This document shows positions 63,108 to 64,000 of a stretch of DNA of 64,000 bases, in pieces; the stretch's first letter is position 1, and each line of letters begins with the position of its first letter. The DNA is taken from the NCBI RefSeq assembly GCF_015265475.1, contig NZ_CP054493.1, positions 2,108,001-2,172,000 on the forward strand. The letters are read 5' to 3'. The stretch is from Candidatus Sulfurimonas marisnigri (GTDB taxonomy: Bacteria; Campylobacterota; Campylobacteria; Campylobacterales; Sulfurimonadaceae). The position numbers were made by a program, and so were the translations under genes. The notes under the pieces are model-generated. The model did no database searches. It worked only from the letters and a program-made list of their open reading frames with translations, and had not been told where the DNA came from.

Positions 63108-64000
63108 TTGAGCAAACATGTAGTAATTATAGGTGGTGGATATGGTGGTCTTCGTGCCATAGAGTTTTTAGATAAATATGAAGATGTAAAGTTAACACTA
63201 ATTGACAAAAATCCATATCACTATCTTCAAACTGAAGCTTATGGATATGTAGCTGGAAGGTTTAATATGCATGACATTGCTATTAATCTCAGCAGTTGGT
63301 GTAGTGGCTTTAAAGAGAAAGTTCGTTTCATACACAAAGAAGTGACAACAATCGACTTCCAAAAGCAGAATATAGATTTAGAGAATATGGAAATAGCTTA
63401 TGACTATCTAATAATTGCAACAGGTGCTCAGACTAACTTTTTTTCATTTATAGATGGACTAAAAGAGCATAGTTATGGCGTTAAAAATCTAAAAAGAGCC
63501 TATTCATTCAGACAAAAATTTGAAGATATAATATATAAAAAACTACTAAATACAAAAGACACAAATGATGGTGAAGTAAATATCGTTATTGGCGGTGCCG
63601 GACTAAGTGGAGTTGAGATTGCTGCTGAAATGGCACATGTTATTGATGTTCACAGCAAAACAATTGGTGAAGCGGCAAAAGACATTAAAATATATCTTGT
63701 TGATGCAAGTGAAACCATACTTCCTGGTATGGGCAAATATACTATCTCTCATACAAAAAAAAGATTAGAAAAACTAGATGTAATAATTCTTACAAATACT
63801 TTCATAAACAATCTTGACGACTCGTATATATACTTTAGAGATGGTCAAAAACTGAACTACTCTTTCATGGTTTTTACTGGGGGAATTAAAGCAACCAAGC
63901 TAAACACTACAATCAATCATGACAAAAATAGAGTTGATCAACTTATCCCAGATTCAGAGCTAAATATACAAGGTAAAAAGAATGTGTTTGCTTTAGGTGA
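63108..64000 (+). CDS. Type II NADH dehydrogenase-like flavoprotein (3' end outside window)
   Basis: About 297 codons are visible. The FAD loop is HVVIIGGGYGGLRAIEFLD, followed by IDKNPYHYLQTEAYGYVAG, the LIIATGAQTNFFSFIDGL stretch, the second nucleotide fold IVIGGAGLSGVEIAAEMAHV, and a start of the closing FAD motif GKKNVFALG at the window edge. This order and spacing fit NDH-2 better than sulphide:quinone reductase, since the Cys pair of the latter is not apparent in the visible part. The start is uncertain: TTG at 63108 places the glycine loop at the usual distance; an in-frame ATG at 63042 would add 22 residues. Neither has a strong ribosome site. Confidence 0.8.
   Translation, partial: MSKHVVIIGGGYGGLRAIEFLDKYEDVKLTLIDKNPYHYLQTEAYGYVAGRFNMHDIAINLSSWCSGFKEKVRFIHKEVTTIDFQKQNIDLENMEIAYDYLIIATGAQTNFFSFIDGLKEHSYGVKNLKRAYSFRQKFEDIIYKKLLNTKDTNDGEVNIVIGGAGLSGVEIAAEMAHVIDVHSKTIGEAAKDIKIYLVDASETILPGMGKYTISHTKKRLEKLDVIILTNTFINNLDDSYIYFRDGQKLNYSFMVFTGGIKATKLNTTINHDKNRVDQLIPDSELNIQGKKNVFALG

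Noticed and set aside
62984-63208. 74-codon minus-strand frame at the start of the flavoprotein gene
   Set aside because: It overlaps the conserved FAD loop of the flavoprotein on the other strand, has no ribosome site and no recognisable content.

Overview
The window looks like a chromosomal segment of a free-living member of the Campylobacterota (Epsilonproteobacteria), most like Sulfurimonas. The DNA is AT-rich and genes are densely packed with frequent TTG/GTG starts. Local gene orders match what I remember of Campylobacter jejuni: acidic protein-fliR-ABC ATPase-tsf-rpsB, and pflA next to nuoN. No rRNA, tRNA, CRISPR array or insertion sequence was seen.

Layout. 1-17.5 kb (minus strand): rpsB and tsf, a stem-loop terminator, then a complete 13-gene NADH-type complex I operon (nuoA,B,CD,E,F,G,H,I,J,K,L,M,N, called nuo1), an ABC ATPase, fliR and the start of a very acidic, repeat-rich protein. 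17.8-25.8 kb: a coiled-coil porin, peroxiredoxin, cytochrome b561, a DUF420-like protein, DedA, murG, ftsW, two unknown genes and a UbiA-type prenyltransferase. 25.9-29.5 kb: dgkA, miaA and the flagellar protein gene pflA. 29.6-47.1 kb: a second complex I operon (nuo2) of the Campylobacter/Helicobacter kind. It has separate nuoC and nuoD, a 73-aa protein in the NuoE slot, a NuoF-remnant/GltD-like flavoprotein fusion in the NuoF slot, and two consecutive nuoG genes.

47.4-57.2 kb: a AAA ATPase, a FadL-type outer-membrane protein, nfo, a lipoprotein, proB, a Y-family DNA polymerase, a DUF234 protein without its usual ATPase, a protein with a C-terminal J domain, a carbamoylputrescine amidase and a parvulin. 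57.3-61.4 kb: a porin followed by a molybdate uptake operon (modA, a two-domain molybdate-binding protein, modB, modC). 61.4-62.8 kb: a 658-bp block present twice with two differences. Each copy holds two paralogous 44-codon genes for secreted peptides whose predicted mature form starts His-His. A decayed modC tail lies between the copies. 62.8-64 kb: the start of a type II NADH dehydrogenase-like flavoprotein.

How it fits together. The window encodes three candidate entry points for reductant into the quinone pool. These are an orthodox NADH complex I, a second complex I whose electron-input module has been rebuilt, and an NDH-2-like enzyme. A UbiA prenyltransferase for quinone synthesis and molybdate uptake for molybdoenzymes are also here, which fits a respiratory chemolithotroph. 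The least explained parts are the duplicated His-His peptide genes, the rebuilt nuo2 input module, and an over-represented 10-bp palindrome (CTACATGTAG).
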